Assembly: GCF_900090045.1 (NCBI RefSeq)
Contig: NC_041784.1
Location: forward strand, 1,433,501 to 1,497,500
Source: Plasmodium malariae
Taxonomy: Eukaryota > Apicomplexa > Aconoidasida > Haemosporida > Plasmodiidae
Direction of reading: 5' to 3'
DNA: 64,000 nucleotides
Of the stretch, positions 45,331-57,299 are shown one piece after another (positions within the stretch are counted from its first letter, which is position 1; the number at the start of each line of letters is the position of its first letter). The position numbers were made by a program, and so were the translations under genes. Below the pieces are notes generated by a model. It was not told the DNA's origin, ran no database searches, and saw only the letters and a list, made by a program, of their open reading frames with translations.

Positions 45331-46693
45331 CCTGGTATAGCTGTGACTGGGAATGTATCTACGGGTACGGATGTGTATGTTAGTATATACATATACACAT
45401 ATATAAATATATATATATGTATATGTTTATCCTCTTTTCAATTCCAGTTTGGAAGTACAAATTTAAAATAACAGGTGCAGCGAAAACTTAACGCGTAGAT
45501 AAATAGGTTATGCGTTAATATGCACGCACGTAGGTACATGTGTGTGTACTTGTTCGCACGTATCTGAGTATGTGTATTTATGTATACGTTCTGAGAGCGG
45601 AGCTACGCTTCCTTTTGGGAAGCATTAATCCAAGTGCCCAATTTTGATTACATTTATTTTCTTCAACATTGCACAAAAGTATAGTTTACATTTTTCTTCT
45701 CTCATTAAATAATTTTGCATTGGGTGCGACCCACGTAAAATAATTTTTTGTATTCTGCTATAGTATACCCTATTTTATTATATCTTGTTTTGCTCCATTT
45801 TGTTTATTTGTTTATTTGTTTATTTGATAATTTGATTTTTTTTTTTTTTTTTTTTTTTTTCATATATTGCATTTTCCCTTTCTACATTTGAAAAGAGGAA
45901 AAAAGAGGGGTGCCAAAGTACGGCAAAAAAAAAGAGAATAAAAACAGGGTACATAAGTATGGGCATACTTATGTATGTATGTAAAACACGCGCACACGTG
46001 TACTTATTTTCAATTCTCTTTCACCATTTTAATGGCATTTATCACTGTAAAAAATGTGCTCTTAAATCGTCAAAAGAAAAAATAGAAGAAAGATGAAAAT
46101 TTTTCCAACATACAGTCAAGTGATATTTAAAGAATTTGAAGGTGATTTGCGTAGTGGAACCTGCCCCGCATGATTTTTGATGCTTGTACTATATATGACT
46201 GTTGTGTATACACCCTTATTTGTTCACTCGTTTATTTGTTCACTCGTTTAGAGAAGAACAACTTTAATATAATTAAAACAATCAAAAGAATTTAAAATTT
46301 GATCTAGTAATTATATTTTTTCTTTTAAAGTTAGCTCTTTATGTGTGTACCCAGTTGTACAGTCCATTATCATGTCGTCATATTTGAATTATAACTACGG
46401 ACCATTTACAGTGTTTTCAAAAAAAAAATAAACAATATGAATGTATTGATTAGTGCATAATAACATGAAAAAGGAGAAGAAAAAGGAAAGAAAAAAAAAA
46501 GAAAAAGACTAACCGAATATTTTTTAAGAAATATATTTATATATTTTTTTATGCCTCGTATTATCTTCAATTCATTTAAAAGAGGAACAATCACATTGAA
46601 TTAAGGAAAAACTTTATACATTTCAACAACGTTTTTAACATATACCTGTAATAATTATAAAAGCTTTTTTTGTAAGTTCTGTTTTTTCATTTT
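45331..46693. other. Upstream region of the RAP gene
   Basis: Poly(dT) at 45837-45860 and TTTATTTG repeats mark a promoter-like area. One plus-strand ATG frame at 46093-46173 reads MKIFPTYSQVIFKEFEGDL and stops after 26 codons. It is compositionally coding-like but isolated. A minus-strand stretch near 46490-46594 (LNELKIIRGIKKYINIFLKK) is also suggestive and may belong to the gene that follows. Confidence 0.35.
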
Positions 46694-47710
46694 TTATCCT
46701 AATATTATTTTACTTTGCTTTTTTTCTCTTTTCTTGTGTTTTTTTTTTTCCTTTTTTCTTTTTTTTACACACAAATATGAATTATTAATCTCTCCAAAGA
46801 ATGAAATATAGTAAATATAGTCGTCAGATGATTGCAATTTTTTTTTACAGTCATAAAACGTTGTATTGGAGAATATGCAAAAAGAGTGTGCATGCAAATG
46901 TGTAATTAAAAATGTATAAGTGTGAGCATATGTGTACGTATAAATATTATATATATATATGCATATGTATACCGACATTAGCATAATCTTCGTTTAGCAA
47001 GTTATGCTGGATATGTGGTTTCCTCAATTTCGTATGAACAAGGTCAGAATTTCAAGGTTGTGCAAAAAAATTGTATTCTTTACTGAATTCAAAAGAGAAC
47101 AGTTACAAATTCATCGATTAGTACAAAATTAAGGGGTACTTCAAAGGTAAAAGGAATTATGATTATTCTGGTATAATTAAAAAAGAAAAGAGAAATAAAT
47201 AAAGAAAAAAAGAAAAGCATTCACCCATTTCTGTACCCATATAAACTATGTAAAAGAACGAAATATCCTCTCAAAAAGGACGTTAAAATAATTTTTTTTA
47301 ATTTAGCAAGATTTGCTGCCAAGAAAAAGCTTAAAATGTTTTTTTTAAATTACAAGTATTCAATATTTAAATAAAAGAAAAAAAAAAAATATTTTTCTAA
47401 AAGTCCACTGCAAGCATACATATACATATATACACACAGAGTAGTTACCATTACGAACGTCTAGTATATATTGGTAATTTATTTGTTTATATATTTTTTA
47501 AAATTTTCGTTTCATTTTTTGCCATGCGGTACTGCGTTTTTAAATTTTTCATTCGGGAAAGAACTATTCTCCTTTAAGCATTTGAATTATGCGCTAATTC
47601 ATATACGTCTAATTTTTTTATGGGGAATTAAAGAAAAAAAAAAAAAAAAAAAAAAATATATAAAAGGATGTGTGTGCTATTACGATACCAGCTTATATAC
47701 TTCCGCTCAT
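46694..47710 (-). CDS. Candidate small intron-rich gene (five exons)
   Basis: Exons supported by phase are 47225-47315, 47107-47167, 46973-47006 and 46694-46791. The first intron among them is a 57-base pyrimidine-rich one with a GTGAATG donor and a TACCAG acceptor. The read is NLAKLKKIILTSFLRGYF and onward to HSLYGYRNG, then PFTFEVPLNFVLIDEF, then HNLLNEDYANV, then EINNSYLCVKKRKK and a Lys-rich end. The first exon is uncertain. A 10-base exon at 47701-47710 (MSG) fits the phase, and a longer alternative near 47557 also fits with a different acceptor. The product would be about 100 residues. Each segment is too short to stand out alone, but all phases and splice signals agree. Function unknown. 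Confidence 0.45.
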
Positions 47711-49764
47711 TCCACCTTTTTTTTTTTTTCTTTTTGAAGTCCAATAAGGACAAATTATTGGTCTTAGAGTAATTAGAAACTAAAATATAATGAAATAAAA
47801 GAATTTATGTTAGACCTCTGAAATTAAGAAAATGGAAAATAATTAAATTAAGAAAAAATTAAAATAAGCTTACTTTTTCCATTTTGCTAATAAAAAGCAT
47901 TTTTTATTTGTTAAATGTAAAAAGGTGAAAGAACGAAAAAATTAAAAAAAGCATATAAAAAAAAAAAAAAAAAAGAAAAAAAAAATAGTCGCATGCAATT
48001 GTCAAATTATTTCGTCTCTTGCTTAATTGAAAAAACGTATTTTTATCGTTACGCGTATGTACATATACGTGCATATATTTATATATATGCGTAAATATAA
48101 ACGTATTATATACATATACATATGCGTAAATATGAACATATTATATACATATACATATGCGTAAATATGAACGTATTATATACATATTCGTGTATTTCCT
48201 TTTCCCATTAAAAATAATAAAAAATTTGTATTCTTTGTTTTTGTAAAAATATATTTTTATATATATAATTTACATTAATGTATTGTTTTTTTTGGTATGA
48301 AAATTTTGTTCAGTCTTTAAATGTAAGTTTGCTTGTCCTCTTATTTTTAAAATGGGTATTTTGTGGTATTTGTGTTGTAGTTAATAGCTGTGATAAACTT
48401 TTTCGTTTATTATAACTATCTATTTGTGCTATTCTTTTTTTTCTTTTATGTTTTTGTATATTTGTATATTTGTTTTTCTGTATTTGTAGTTTGTCTTTTT
48501 GTTTTTTTGTTTTTTTGTTTATTTGTATTATTGCTTATTTGTATTTTTGCTTATTTGTATTATTGCTTATTTGTATTTTTGTTTATTTGTATTTTTGTTT
48601 ATTTGTATTTTTGTTTATTTGTATTTTTGCTTATTTGTATTTTTGTTTATATGTATTTTTGCTTATTTGTATTTTTATCCTTTTGTTTTTTTGTCTTTTT
48701 TTTTTTTTTTTTGTTCTTTTTTATTTGTCTTTCTTTGTTTTGTCCTTTTTTATTTGTCCTTTTTTATTTGTCTATTTTTATTTGTCTATTTTTTTTTTGT
48801 TTTTTTCCCGTTTTGTCGTTGTATCTGTTTGTATATATATATTTTTTTTTTTTTAAATGTGCAATTATACTTTTAAAATTAGACTTCATAGACATTTTTA
48901 AAAATTTATCTTTTTCGTTTATCGGGGTTAGCGTTTGGCTGTGCTTAAGTTTGGCTGTGCTTACGTTTGTTTGTGCTTACGTTTGTTTGTGCTTGCATTT
49001 GTGTTTGCATTTGTTTGAGTTTGTCTACGTTTGTCTGTGCTTGCATTTGTGTTTGCATTTGTTTGAGTTTGTCTACGTTTGTCTATGTTTGCATTTGTGT
49101 TTGCATTTGTTTGAGTTTGTCTACGTTTGTCTATGTGTACGTTTGTCTATGTTTGTCTACGTTTGTCTGTGTTTGCATTTGTCTATATATTTTTTCTTTT
49201 TTTTTTATCTTTGTTTTTGTATTTTTGTTTCTGCGTACCCATTTTTTATTTTGCTTATTATTTTATTTGCCCCTGTTTGCTTACACATACTTACTCTTAT
49301 ACACATTATTGTTTTTGTAGACTATTGTGTATTTTCCCCAGTTTGTTTTTGTCGTTCTCACACTTTTTTTGTATCTTTTAAACGCATTTTTTCCTGATCT
49401 CAATACCTTTTGAAATTTTTCGTTTGAATATAGTGAATACAATTGAAAATGTCCTTACAAGTGGACGTTTAAGTTTGTTTACTATTCCCATTCTGCATTT
49501 GTAAAATTTTTTGAAAAGACAAAAAAAATGTGTGTACCTAGTTTGCATTGCTGTTGGTAGCAGTAGTAGTCAAACTAGTACTAATACGAGTGAATAGTAT
49601 TGTATGATATTTTTTTATTTTTCTTTTTTTGTTATTGAAATATATGATTTTAAGTTTTGTCCTTTAAGTACATCTTGGGAGCGTTCGTCCTTGTTTTCGT
49701 TCAAAAGAACAATAATTTTTACGTTATATGCATTTTGCATATGCTTACTTATATATGCATAAAA

Positions 49765-49828
<64 letters not shown>

Positions 49829-50220
49829 TTGTATGTATGTATGTATAGGAAAAACGTACATATATGCAGACATGTGTGCAGATATGTATGCTTGTCTATA
49901 TATGTGTGGAACCGTTGTGCCCTTTTTTTTAATTTGCATAAATAAAAAAGAAATAAAAAAAATCGAAAAAATAAAAACATAAAAATATGAGAACGTTAAA
50001 ACATAAAAATATGAGAACGTTAAAACATAAAAATATGAGAACGTTAAAACATAAAAATATGAGAACGTAAAAACATAAAAATATGAGAACGTAAAAACAT
50101 AAAAATATGAGAACGTTAAAACATAATAATATGAGAACGTTAAAACATAAAAAAAGAAAAAAAGCAAAAACAAAAACAAAAAAAAGAGAAAAACGTGGAA
50201 ATACAAATTAAAATACATAA
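47711..50220. other. Long repeat-rich spacer
   Basis: Includes three copies of a roughly 36 bp GCGTAAATATGAAC unit (about 48060-48190). A TTATTTGTATTTTTGT 16 bp array lies at about 48520-48690, and three copies of a 48 bp GTTTG/GTCTACG/GCATTTG unit at about 48985-49135. (TA)n plus GTAT tracts lie at 49766-49850, and about seven copies of a 24 bp unit (AACATAAAAATATGAGAACG core) at about 49975-50150. The 335-codon plus-strand frame at 48390-49397 is an artefact of these T-rich arrays. Confidence 0.75.
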
Positions 50221-50406
50221 ATGCTTGCCCCTGTTTTGCGAATAATCCTTCTATTATTCATTTCATATATATTTATGTATTTTAAAAAATATAGACACAG
50301 AAAAAACGAAATAAAACATATACAAATAAAGTACAATGAAGCAAAGAAAAACAAAATAATACTTCTTTCCATATTTTTTTTTTCTTTGCTTTGTATTTTC
50401 AATTAA
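50221..50406 (+). CDS. Candidate 61-aa two-span membrane protein
   Basis: An ATG frame with a hydrophobic start (MLAPVLRIILLLFISYIFMY), a basic middle (KKYRHRKNEIKHIQIKYNEA) and a second hydrophobic segment before the stop. The purine-rich middle favours this strand. The reverse strand also reads as a small hydrophobic protein (starting MERSIILFFFASLYF), so strand choice is not certain. It sits between repeat arrays, with no recognised homologue. Confidence 0.3.
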   Translation: MLAPVLRIILLLFISYIFMYFKKYRHRKNEIKHIQIKYNEAKKNKIILLSIFFFSLLCIFN

Positions 50407-52023
50407 AACAAATTAAAAGAAATAAATAAAAATAAAAAACAAAAAAAAAAAAAAAAGAAAAAACTAAAATAGTAAAAAATTAAAAAATAAAAAAAAGTGG
50501 ACACAAAACCCTTGTGTTGAACGGAGGTACGAACGTAATTTGTATTTTGAGCTCTCTCATTTCTCGTGTGTATATGTGCATATATATTAAAAACTATATA
50601 GCAGTATTGAAGTATTATACATAATAATTTCTTAAAAAAGAAAAAACAAAAAAATACTTATATGCACATATGTATGTGCATATATACATACTATATATAT
50701 ATATATTCTTGCGAGTACACACATGTACATATGCGCGCATGTAATAATTCCGAGGTGTCTATATTTAAATATGCACATTTTTTTGTTTTCACAATTCTTC
50801 ATTTTGTTATATGTGTGTAATAAAATAAAGATATTTGAATTATGAAGGATGACTAATATGTTTCGCATATTTAAGTGAGCTTATATGTTTATATCTATGC
50901 GTTTATGTCAATATATTTATGTCTATGTACATATGTTTATGTATATATATCTATGGATCTATGTCCATGTGATTATGTCAATACGCATATTTTAACACAA
51001 TTTTGTTTAAACATTTGAGTGAATTCAAAATATGAAACATGTGTGTACGTTATATAGAGATATCATATAAAATTTGATTTTTTTTTTTTTTTTTAAGTAA
51101 CATTGCATTTATAGACATTTACATAGTGCATAAATGTACCTATATCCGTACATATATATTAGGTACATATATATTATGTACATGTACATACATTTGTGAG
51201 GCTCGTTAATTACATATTGACATAGCGTTGTCTTCATACTCGGATGAACAAAATTTTATTTTTTAATGTACATATATTTATAAAGAGAGAAGTGCATTTT
51301 GAAGGTAAAAATATTCGTTAAGTGGTTTTTACCTATGTATGCGCTTTTTTGTGCTTAGAAAGGAGGAAGGCATACCCGCGTATGTGTGCATATGTAAGTA
51401 CAAGTATACATAAGTACATGTATACATAAGTACATGTACATGTATGTATGCATATTATGTGTCTACATTTATGTGCACACGTGCATGCCTTCTTTTTTCC
51501 AGACACAGAATATAGTGAGTCTAGAAATTAACCATATAATGTTTGTACGAATGGGTTATGATTGCATAGAATTTAATAGGCATACACCATTTTATTAACG
51601 AGCATTCTATTAAAGACTCTTTTTTTTTTTTTTTTTTTTTTTTTTTATTTAAAACTAACTCAAGTGGATAAAAGATAGACTCACTATCGTTCATTTAACG
51701 GCATCTAACATATAAGCTTAGTAGTACGAGGAAAAGAGTATATTATATCCACTTAGATCAAACTGGGAAACAGCCAAAAATTGGAGCAAGTGTTAAGTAG
51801 TGGGTGTAAGACTTAGTGATTATAAAGTTTTGTAAATGTATATACGTTTGTAAATATATATACATTTGTAAATATATATACGTTTGTAAATATATATACG
51901 TTTGTAAATATATATACGTTTGCAATTGTGTACACACGCTACTATGTATATACGTAGTTGTGTACATATGTATATATACATACATAACAAGGTGAAGAGT
52001 AGTACAAAGGGTAGGCATAAAAG
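50407..52023. other. Upstream region of ORC3
   Basis: AT-rich with A-runs at about 50440, poly(dT) at 51079-51094 and 51618-51647, and an 18 bp AAATATATATACGTTTGT array at about 51835-51925, close to the ORC3 start. A minus-strand ATG segment at 50868 (MRNILVILHNSNIFILLH) looks weakly coding but no full model was found. Confidence 0.5.
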
Positions 52024-55000
52024 ATGAACGAAGGAAAAAGCTCGATATATAAGGGGAAAGGGTTTATTTTAAAGACAGCTAACAAGGAGTACATAAACAA
52101 CAGTATCTGCAATAGAAGTAAAAACAAAAGTAGTAGAAATAATAAAAAATATATATTTGTTGAAAGGAAAAAGAGTACGTTTAGCAGATATAATCCTGTG
52201 GTCATGCCAATTTTATTTAATAAAAATAATAAAAAGAACAATGAATATATGAAAAAGAATGATATAAATATACTCAACGAAGGGGAAATAAACAGCTTCT
52301 TGTTAAGAAATAAAGCTTTTAGATTAACATGGTCATGTATAATAAAAAAAATTAAAAAAGAAATAGATATGCAAATATCAAAAAATTTAAGTAATATATT
52401 TGAAGAAATTTTTCTATATTCTATATCAAACAATGAACAACTCCCGTTGATTCTTATGACAGCAGGTACGAACGTTGCTGACCATGAAATAATCATTGAC
52501 ACGTTATCCTACGAATTTAAAAGATGGAATTACAAAAAGGGTAGGATATCCGAAGATTCTGACATTTTGAAACTCTTGTGCAAAAGTGAAAAAAAGGGAA
52601 GAAGCGATAATAATTATAGGAGTGGTAATAATGATAGCTGCTTTGATGATAGACACTGTAAGGACGAACCATATGAGGATAACGATATATATGTGTGTTC
52701 GCTCAACTCAAGTACGTCTAACAACATAAATTCGTCCATATACAATATATACAATCAGCTTTATAAAGAGTATAAAATGAGATCGTTTTTAGCGAAATAT
52801 AGAAAGAAAAAAGGAAACAATGACAATGATAATTATGGATATGGTTATGATAATAGTTATGATGTGGGTATGCATACAAGACGAACCAGCAGTAGGGACT
52901 CATTCAGTTGTATAAAAAATGAAAGAAATAGTGGTATTTCCAATTTTTCCTTTTTTTTAAACAAAGAAATGGACCAAGAGTGTAAAATTAACAAAAGAAT
53001 GGTGAGCATAGATAAGCTGGTTGAACTATATAAACTTATGAGTGAGGTAAATATGCGGAAAGGGGGGGGGTCGAGTCATAAAGGTCAAAGCGGCGTGCAC
53101 ACGCCCTCCTTGGATGCAACTGATGATAAGTATAATGAGAGTAATAATGACAATAACATCGGCATTAATAGCGGAAAGGTAGGTGGGGTCAGGAGCAACA
53201 GTAGTAGCAACAACAGTAACAGTAGTGATGGAAGCTACTGTAGCTACGATGATAACAGTGATAACTTGCGTATCAACTACAGGAAGTTGGAGTTATACAA
53301 TAAGCAGAACGAGTACTTTGCGGATGGCAGGAAGAAGGTTCGAGTAGTAGTCCTTATCCACGATTGTGAATATTTCAATATAAATATATTGAATGGAATA
53401 TTGAACGTGTTGATAAACTTACGAATAGATAGCAAGATGTGTCTAAGTGTTATACTAGGAGTATCTACTCCTTCGTTTTTCTTCAATCGAATAACTACTC
53501 CTGATACTCAGAGCAAGTTAAGAATAAAGACAGTAGACATACTGAACAATAAATTAATTTGTGAATATATATGTAATAGTATACTGTTTGAAAATTTTTT
53601 GCCATTTATGATAAATTTTCGAACAATGCATGCAATAAAATTATTATTACATAAAAATAATCAATCAGTTAGTCACTTGGTTTATATTCTTTATATATTG
53701 ACTAAAGAGTTTTATGATAATAATTTACTCTCTTTTTTATCGCTACCAATATATTATTATTTAAACGATGAGCAAGGGAATGATAATTTGGAATTTCAAA
53801 CCGAGTACTCTCCATACACCTTTGTTCGTTCAAACCAAAAATCTTTTTCAAATTATTTAAAATATGATATCAGAACATTGCATAAAAAAATTATTTGTCT
53901 TTGTTACTCGTCGAATTTATACTATAGACATTTATCCTATTTAAAAAAAGTCTACTCTAATGTATTGGTTCATAATTATTTTTTGCTACATGGAAAGGAT
54001 TCAATTGTACATACACCTACCAACTCCGACAATGAGTTGATAAACTTTACACTAAAGAGAAATAGGAGTAACAAGAAAAAGAAAAAGAAAAGTAAAGATG
54101 ACGATAATGCGAGTTGTCACTCACTCAGTTCTGATCCTGAACGGGGTAGTTTTACTAACACGGATAAATTAAGCACAGATGTGAATATGGTTTCTGTACA
54201 TTGGGATGAAAAAAGAGAAACAACAAAAAAAAGAAAAAATAGCGTTCACTTGCACAGTACTGGTGGTATGGCTCATCAGTTAAGCGGTAAAACAATGCTA
54301 GCTCAGCAGGGAGAAGGAAGCGGAAACAATTTGCAAAATGGCATAAAAAATGAATATGAAGAGAAGAATGGCGTAAATGATCAACATGATACAAATGCTC
54401 AGTACGGAAGAAGTACGTTCAATATCAATGGTGGTACAAGGAAAAATGAGACAGCGGATGAACAAGGAAGTAGATGTCAAAATGATAGCATATTTAACAG
54501 GAACCTACAGGCATGGCAATTCAAAGCAAATGCAATAAACTGGTGGTTTGATCATCCGTTTAAGGATTTAATTTACTCATATGAGAATAAGAAAATAAAA
54601 GATAATTTTATAAATAATATTGACAAATTACTAGAGAGCACAGAAGAAAAATGCGTAAAGAATTTATATGATATAAATAATATTAAAGATATAAATAAAT
54701 GTTTATGCGAGTCGTCTTTACCTACCTGTGTTCTACAATTAATTGAAAGAAAATATGCCTTTAACATTGCCATCAATTTTATTAATATTGTCATTAAGTG
54801 TAAGTCTGAATATGCAAATTCGTTAAAAAGAGCAGAATATTTTAGGAAATTATTTGAAAATTTTGAAAAGGTAAAATGGCAAGAAAACACAAGTATATTA
54901 TATATTGAAGAATTGTATAAAATAGTGGAAAGAGATGTAAAAAAATGCATTAGTTTTTTAATTGATATTATTACTCCTTATTATTATAAAAATCAAGAGA

Positions 55001-56490
55001 TTTTGTTAGATATGCTAAAAGAATTTAAAAAATATTATACTACTGTTTATGCTATTGTTTATAATTTAGAGGACTACTTGTATTTATTAAAAGAGAAAGA
55101 ATGTCAAAAGGATAAGGAAACATATATGAACGACGATTTTGCAAAAAGCTGTACAGTATATTCTGTTTCCTACTCTATCTATTATTCACTCCTTACAAAA
55201 CTAGATGATCTTATTCAAATGTTAAGACAGTACATAAATGAAAAGAAGGGTGCACCGGGTGGTAGTACTACCACAACTGCTGCTAATGGAAATTTGAAAA
55301 GGTTGGTGAACTGCAATGTTTCGAATGAGACACACCCGGAACAGGGATTAGTAGCTGAGATGAGAACCGAGTTAGAAGCAGGGTCAGAAGCTCAGATGCA
55401 AAGAGGAAATACTAAAGACGACAATGAGTTCGACACAAACGGAGAGGCATATCAATTCGGCAGAAATACAAAGTATAGGAAAAAAAATGAAGGAAGAACA
55501 GGAATGACAATGAAGAAAAAAGCGTATAAAAGATACTTAACAATACAGAACAGCAGTTTAAAAAATAGACAAAATGGTGAACATATGAAACAAATAAATG
55601 TTGAAGATATACTAGAATTGTTAAATCAGTTTGTACATGATTATTTATATTTACTATTACTACCACCAATATACCATCATCCTCTAGCATATGAACTAAT
55701 TATACATAGACCCGATCGAGATTTCACAGACATAATGACAAGAGATATAAAATATGAACTCTTACAAACATTATGTTATACCAAACCATATAAAACTGGG
55801 AGCCTGATGTGTTCATGTTGCTTTTTTCCAGAAAATTTAGAAAATAGTGATCCTAATACTAACATTGTATGCGACAATAAAATATATTTAAACCCCTACT
55901 ATGATAACATATCATCTTTAGAGGACTTGGTAAACATTTACAGGATTTATGAAAAATGTAATAAAACCATGGATTTGTATAATCTGTTCATTCTTTTTCT
56001 AAATATCAAAATAGACACATTGGGGAAATACTCTATGGAAACTACAAAAGAACTACAATCGAAATCATTGCAGAAGGAAGGAGATGACTACTTATATGGT
56101 GAAGTGTTACAAGAATATTACTTAAAATTCATAGTAGCTGTTAGTACCTTTTGCTCTTTCTTTAAAATTTTGAAACCTCCAAATGTATCAGCTCTTCTAA
56201 ATTACAATGAAAAGGGAGAAGAAATATTTGATGATGATGATGATATTGATGATAATACTACTAAAGGAAGGCAAGGTGCAAATGCGGAAGAATCTGTTAC
56301 GAAATTTTTAGCTGATATTAAAAAGTCCTTACAAGGATGTACTAGTAAGAAGCTATTGTTTGGTAAGTTATACTATAACCAAACAATTGTGTCAAGGGAA
56401 TTATATTTGCAAAGAATGATAGACTATAATTCTGAGTATAAAAATCAAGTGCATTTTGAAAACGATAACATTAAACGGCAAAAAAATTGA
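52024..56490 (+). CDS. ORC3: Origin recognition complex subunit 3
   Basis: A single exon of 1,488 residues, about twice the length of animal ORC3. The excess is Asn/Ser/Lys-rich disordered insertions (about residues 185-430, 670-830 and 1075-1180). Conserved blocks follow ORC3 order. LPLILMTAGTNVADHEIIID corresponds to the start of the AAA-like domain. VVVLIHDCEYFNINILNGIL and SVILGVSTPSFFFNRITTPD match the Walker-B-like and sensor region. FMINFRTMHAIKLLL and LVYILYILTKEFYDNNLLSF follow. The C-terminal segment has PDRDFTDIMTRDIKYELLQTL, SLEDLVNIYRIYEKCNKTMD and the winged-helix end FIVAVSTFCSFFKILKPPN. ORC3 supports origin licensing with the other ORC subunits in the nucleus; like its orthologues it shows no obvious Walker A motif. 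Confidence 0.9.
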   Translation: MNEGKSSIYKGKGFILKTANKEYINNSICNRSKNKSSRNNKKYIFVERKKSTFSRYNPVVMPILFNKNNKKNNEYMKKNDINILNEGEINSFLLRNKAFRLTWSCIIKKIKKEIDMQISKNLSNIFEEIFLYSISNNEQLPLILMTAGTNVADHEIIIDTLSYEFKRWNYKKGRISEDSDILKLLCKSEKKGRSDNNYRSGNNDSCFDDRHCKDEPYEDNDIYVCSLNSSTSNNINSSIYNIYNQLYKEYKMRSFLAKYRKKKGNNDNDNYGYGYDNSYDVGMHTRRTSSRDSFSCIKNERNSGISNFSFFLNKEMDQECKINKRMVSIDKLVELYKLMSEVNMRKGGGSSHKGQSGVHTPSLDATDDKYNESNNDNNIGINSGKVGGVRSNSSSNNSNSSDGSYCSYDDNSDNLRINYRKLELYNKQNEYFADGRKKVRVVVLIHDCEYFNINILNGILNVLINLRIDSKMCLSVILGVSTPSFFFNRITTPDTQSKLRIKTVDILNNKLICEYICNSILFENFLPFMINFRTMHAIKLLLHKNNQSVSHLVYILYILTKEFYDNNLLSFLSLPIYYYLNDEQGNDNLEFQTEYSPYTFVRSNQKSFSNYLKYDIRTLHKKIICLCYSSNLYYRHLSYLKKVYSNVLVHNYFLLHGKDSIVHTPTNSDNELINFTLKRNRSNKKKKKKSKDDDNASCHSLSSDPERGSFTNTDKLSTDVNMVSVHWDEKRETTKKRKNSVHLHSTGGMAHQLSGKTMLAQQGEGSGNNLQNGIKNEYEEKNGVNDQHDTNAQYGRSTFNINGGTRKNETADEQGSRCQNDSIFNRNLQAWQFKANAINWWFDHPFKDLIYSYENKKIKDNFINNIDKLLESTEEKCVKNLYDINNIKDINKCLCESSLPTCVLQLIERKYAFNIAINFINIVIKCKSEYANSLKRAEYFRKLFENFEKVKWQENTSILYIEELYKIVERDVKKCISFLIDIITPYYYKNQEILLDMLKEFKKYYTTVYAIVYNLEDYLYLLKEKECQKDKETYMNDDFAKSCTVYSVSYSIYYSLLTKLDDLIQMLRQYINEKKGAPGGSTTTTAANGNLKRLVNCNVSNETHPEQGLVAEMRTELEAGSEAQMQRGNTKDDNEFDTNGEAYQFGRNTKYRKKNEGRTGMTMKKKAYKRYLTIQNSSLKNRQNGEHMKQINVEDILELLNQFVHDYLYLLLLPPIYHHPLAYELIIHRPDRDFTDIMTRDIKYELLQTLCYTKPYKTGSLMCSCCFFPENLENSDPNTNIVCDNKIYLNPYYDNISSLEDLVNIYRIYEKCNKTMDLYNLFILFLNIKIDTLGKYSMETTKELQSKSLQKEGDDYLYGEVLQEYYLKFIVAVSTFCSFFKILKPPNVSALLNYNEKGEEIFDDDDDIDDNTTKGRQGANAEESVTKFLADIKKSLQGCTSKKLLFGKLYYNQTIVSRELYLQRMIDYNSEYKNQVHFENDNIKRQKN

Positions 56491-56579
56491 TACCCGGGTC
56501 AAACTGCGAAGGGGGGTCGTAGTACGTCACGTAACATATATTGTTTATACATATGCGCATCTCCTCTTACCGTTCGCAG

Positions 56580-56636
<57 letters not shown>

Positions 56637-56856
56637 ATGTATCCCTGCTGTTTTAATGTTTTAGCACAGATATAAGCTGTGCCGCGTTATCGGTCTTGTC
56701 TTTCTTTTTTTTTTCTTTTTTTTTTAAATACTTAACGTGAAAAGGTAGCTAGCCATTTTTGTGCATGATTTTTTTTTTTTTTTTTTTTTAAATATCTGAT
56801 ATGGAAATATAGCTAGCCATTTGTGTGCATACTTTTTCTTTTTTTTTTTTTTTTTT
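56491..56856. other. 3' flank of ORC3 with a local duplication
   Basis: A (TA)n tract lies at 56581-56630. A segment containing TAGCTAGCCATTTTTGTGCAT and the following T-run is present twice (about 56747 and 56810), an imperfect tandem duplication of about 63 bp. Confidence 0.6.
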
Positions 56857-57036
56857 ATGTTTAACGTTAGTACATCATTGATACGTGTTATTATATCTCC
56901 CCCCATTTGGAAAAAAGATACTTCAAAATTAAAAGTGAATGTATATAAATTATGCAGTGTACAAAATGATAAAAGGCTACAATTAAAACGCAAAATGGGA
57001 TATTATTTTCATGGTTGCAAAAATGAGAGTTCCTAA
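56857..57036 (+). CDS. Candidate 59-aa protein
   Basis: The ATG follows a T-run directly. The frame reads MFNVSTSLIRVIISPPIWKK and continues with basic, non-repetitive residues including KLCSVQNDKRLQLKRKMGYY to a stop. It is purine-rich in the coding sense and not a repeat, both typical of Plasmodium coding DNA. The opposite strand is also open. No homologue recognised; it could be part of a spliced gene. Confidence 0.35.
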   Translation: MFNVSTSLIRVIISPPIWKKDTSKLKVNVYKLCSVQNDKRLQLKRKMGYYFHGCKNESS

Positions 57037-57299
57037 CATGTTTTCCTTGATTTTTCCTCGTTCAATCTTTTTTTTTCTTTTTTTTTTTTTTCGCTTCATA
57101 CAGACTCTTAGCATATAAAATAATAAGACGGCTTATCATTAATGGGGGTAGTGCAACTGTATACTAATTTTTGTTGCAACAAACATATATTTGCAAAAAT
57201 AATTTATATAAGAATAAATAGGGTTACAATGTATTGTTTTTTCTTCCTCCTTTTTGCACAAATTTTTCACACTTAAACAAAGTAGTTATGTAAAGTAAG

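Noticed and set aside
48390..49397. 335-codon plus-strand frame rich in Phe, Cys, Leu and Val
   Set aside because: It is generated by 16 bp and 48 bp T/G-rich tandem arrays that lack stop codons; no non-repetitive domain is present.
56821..56856. Extension of the candidate at 56857 to an earlier ATG followed by poly-Phe
   Set aside because: The extra residues are encoded by a T-run that is more likely leader or intron pyrimidine tract.
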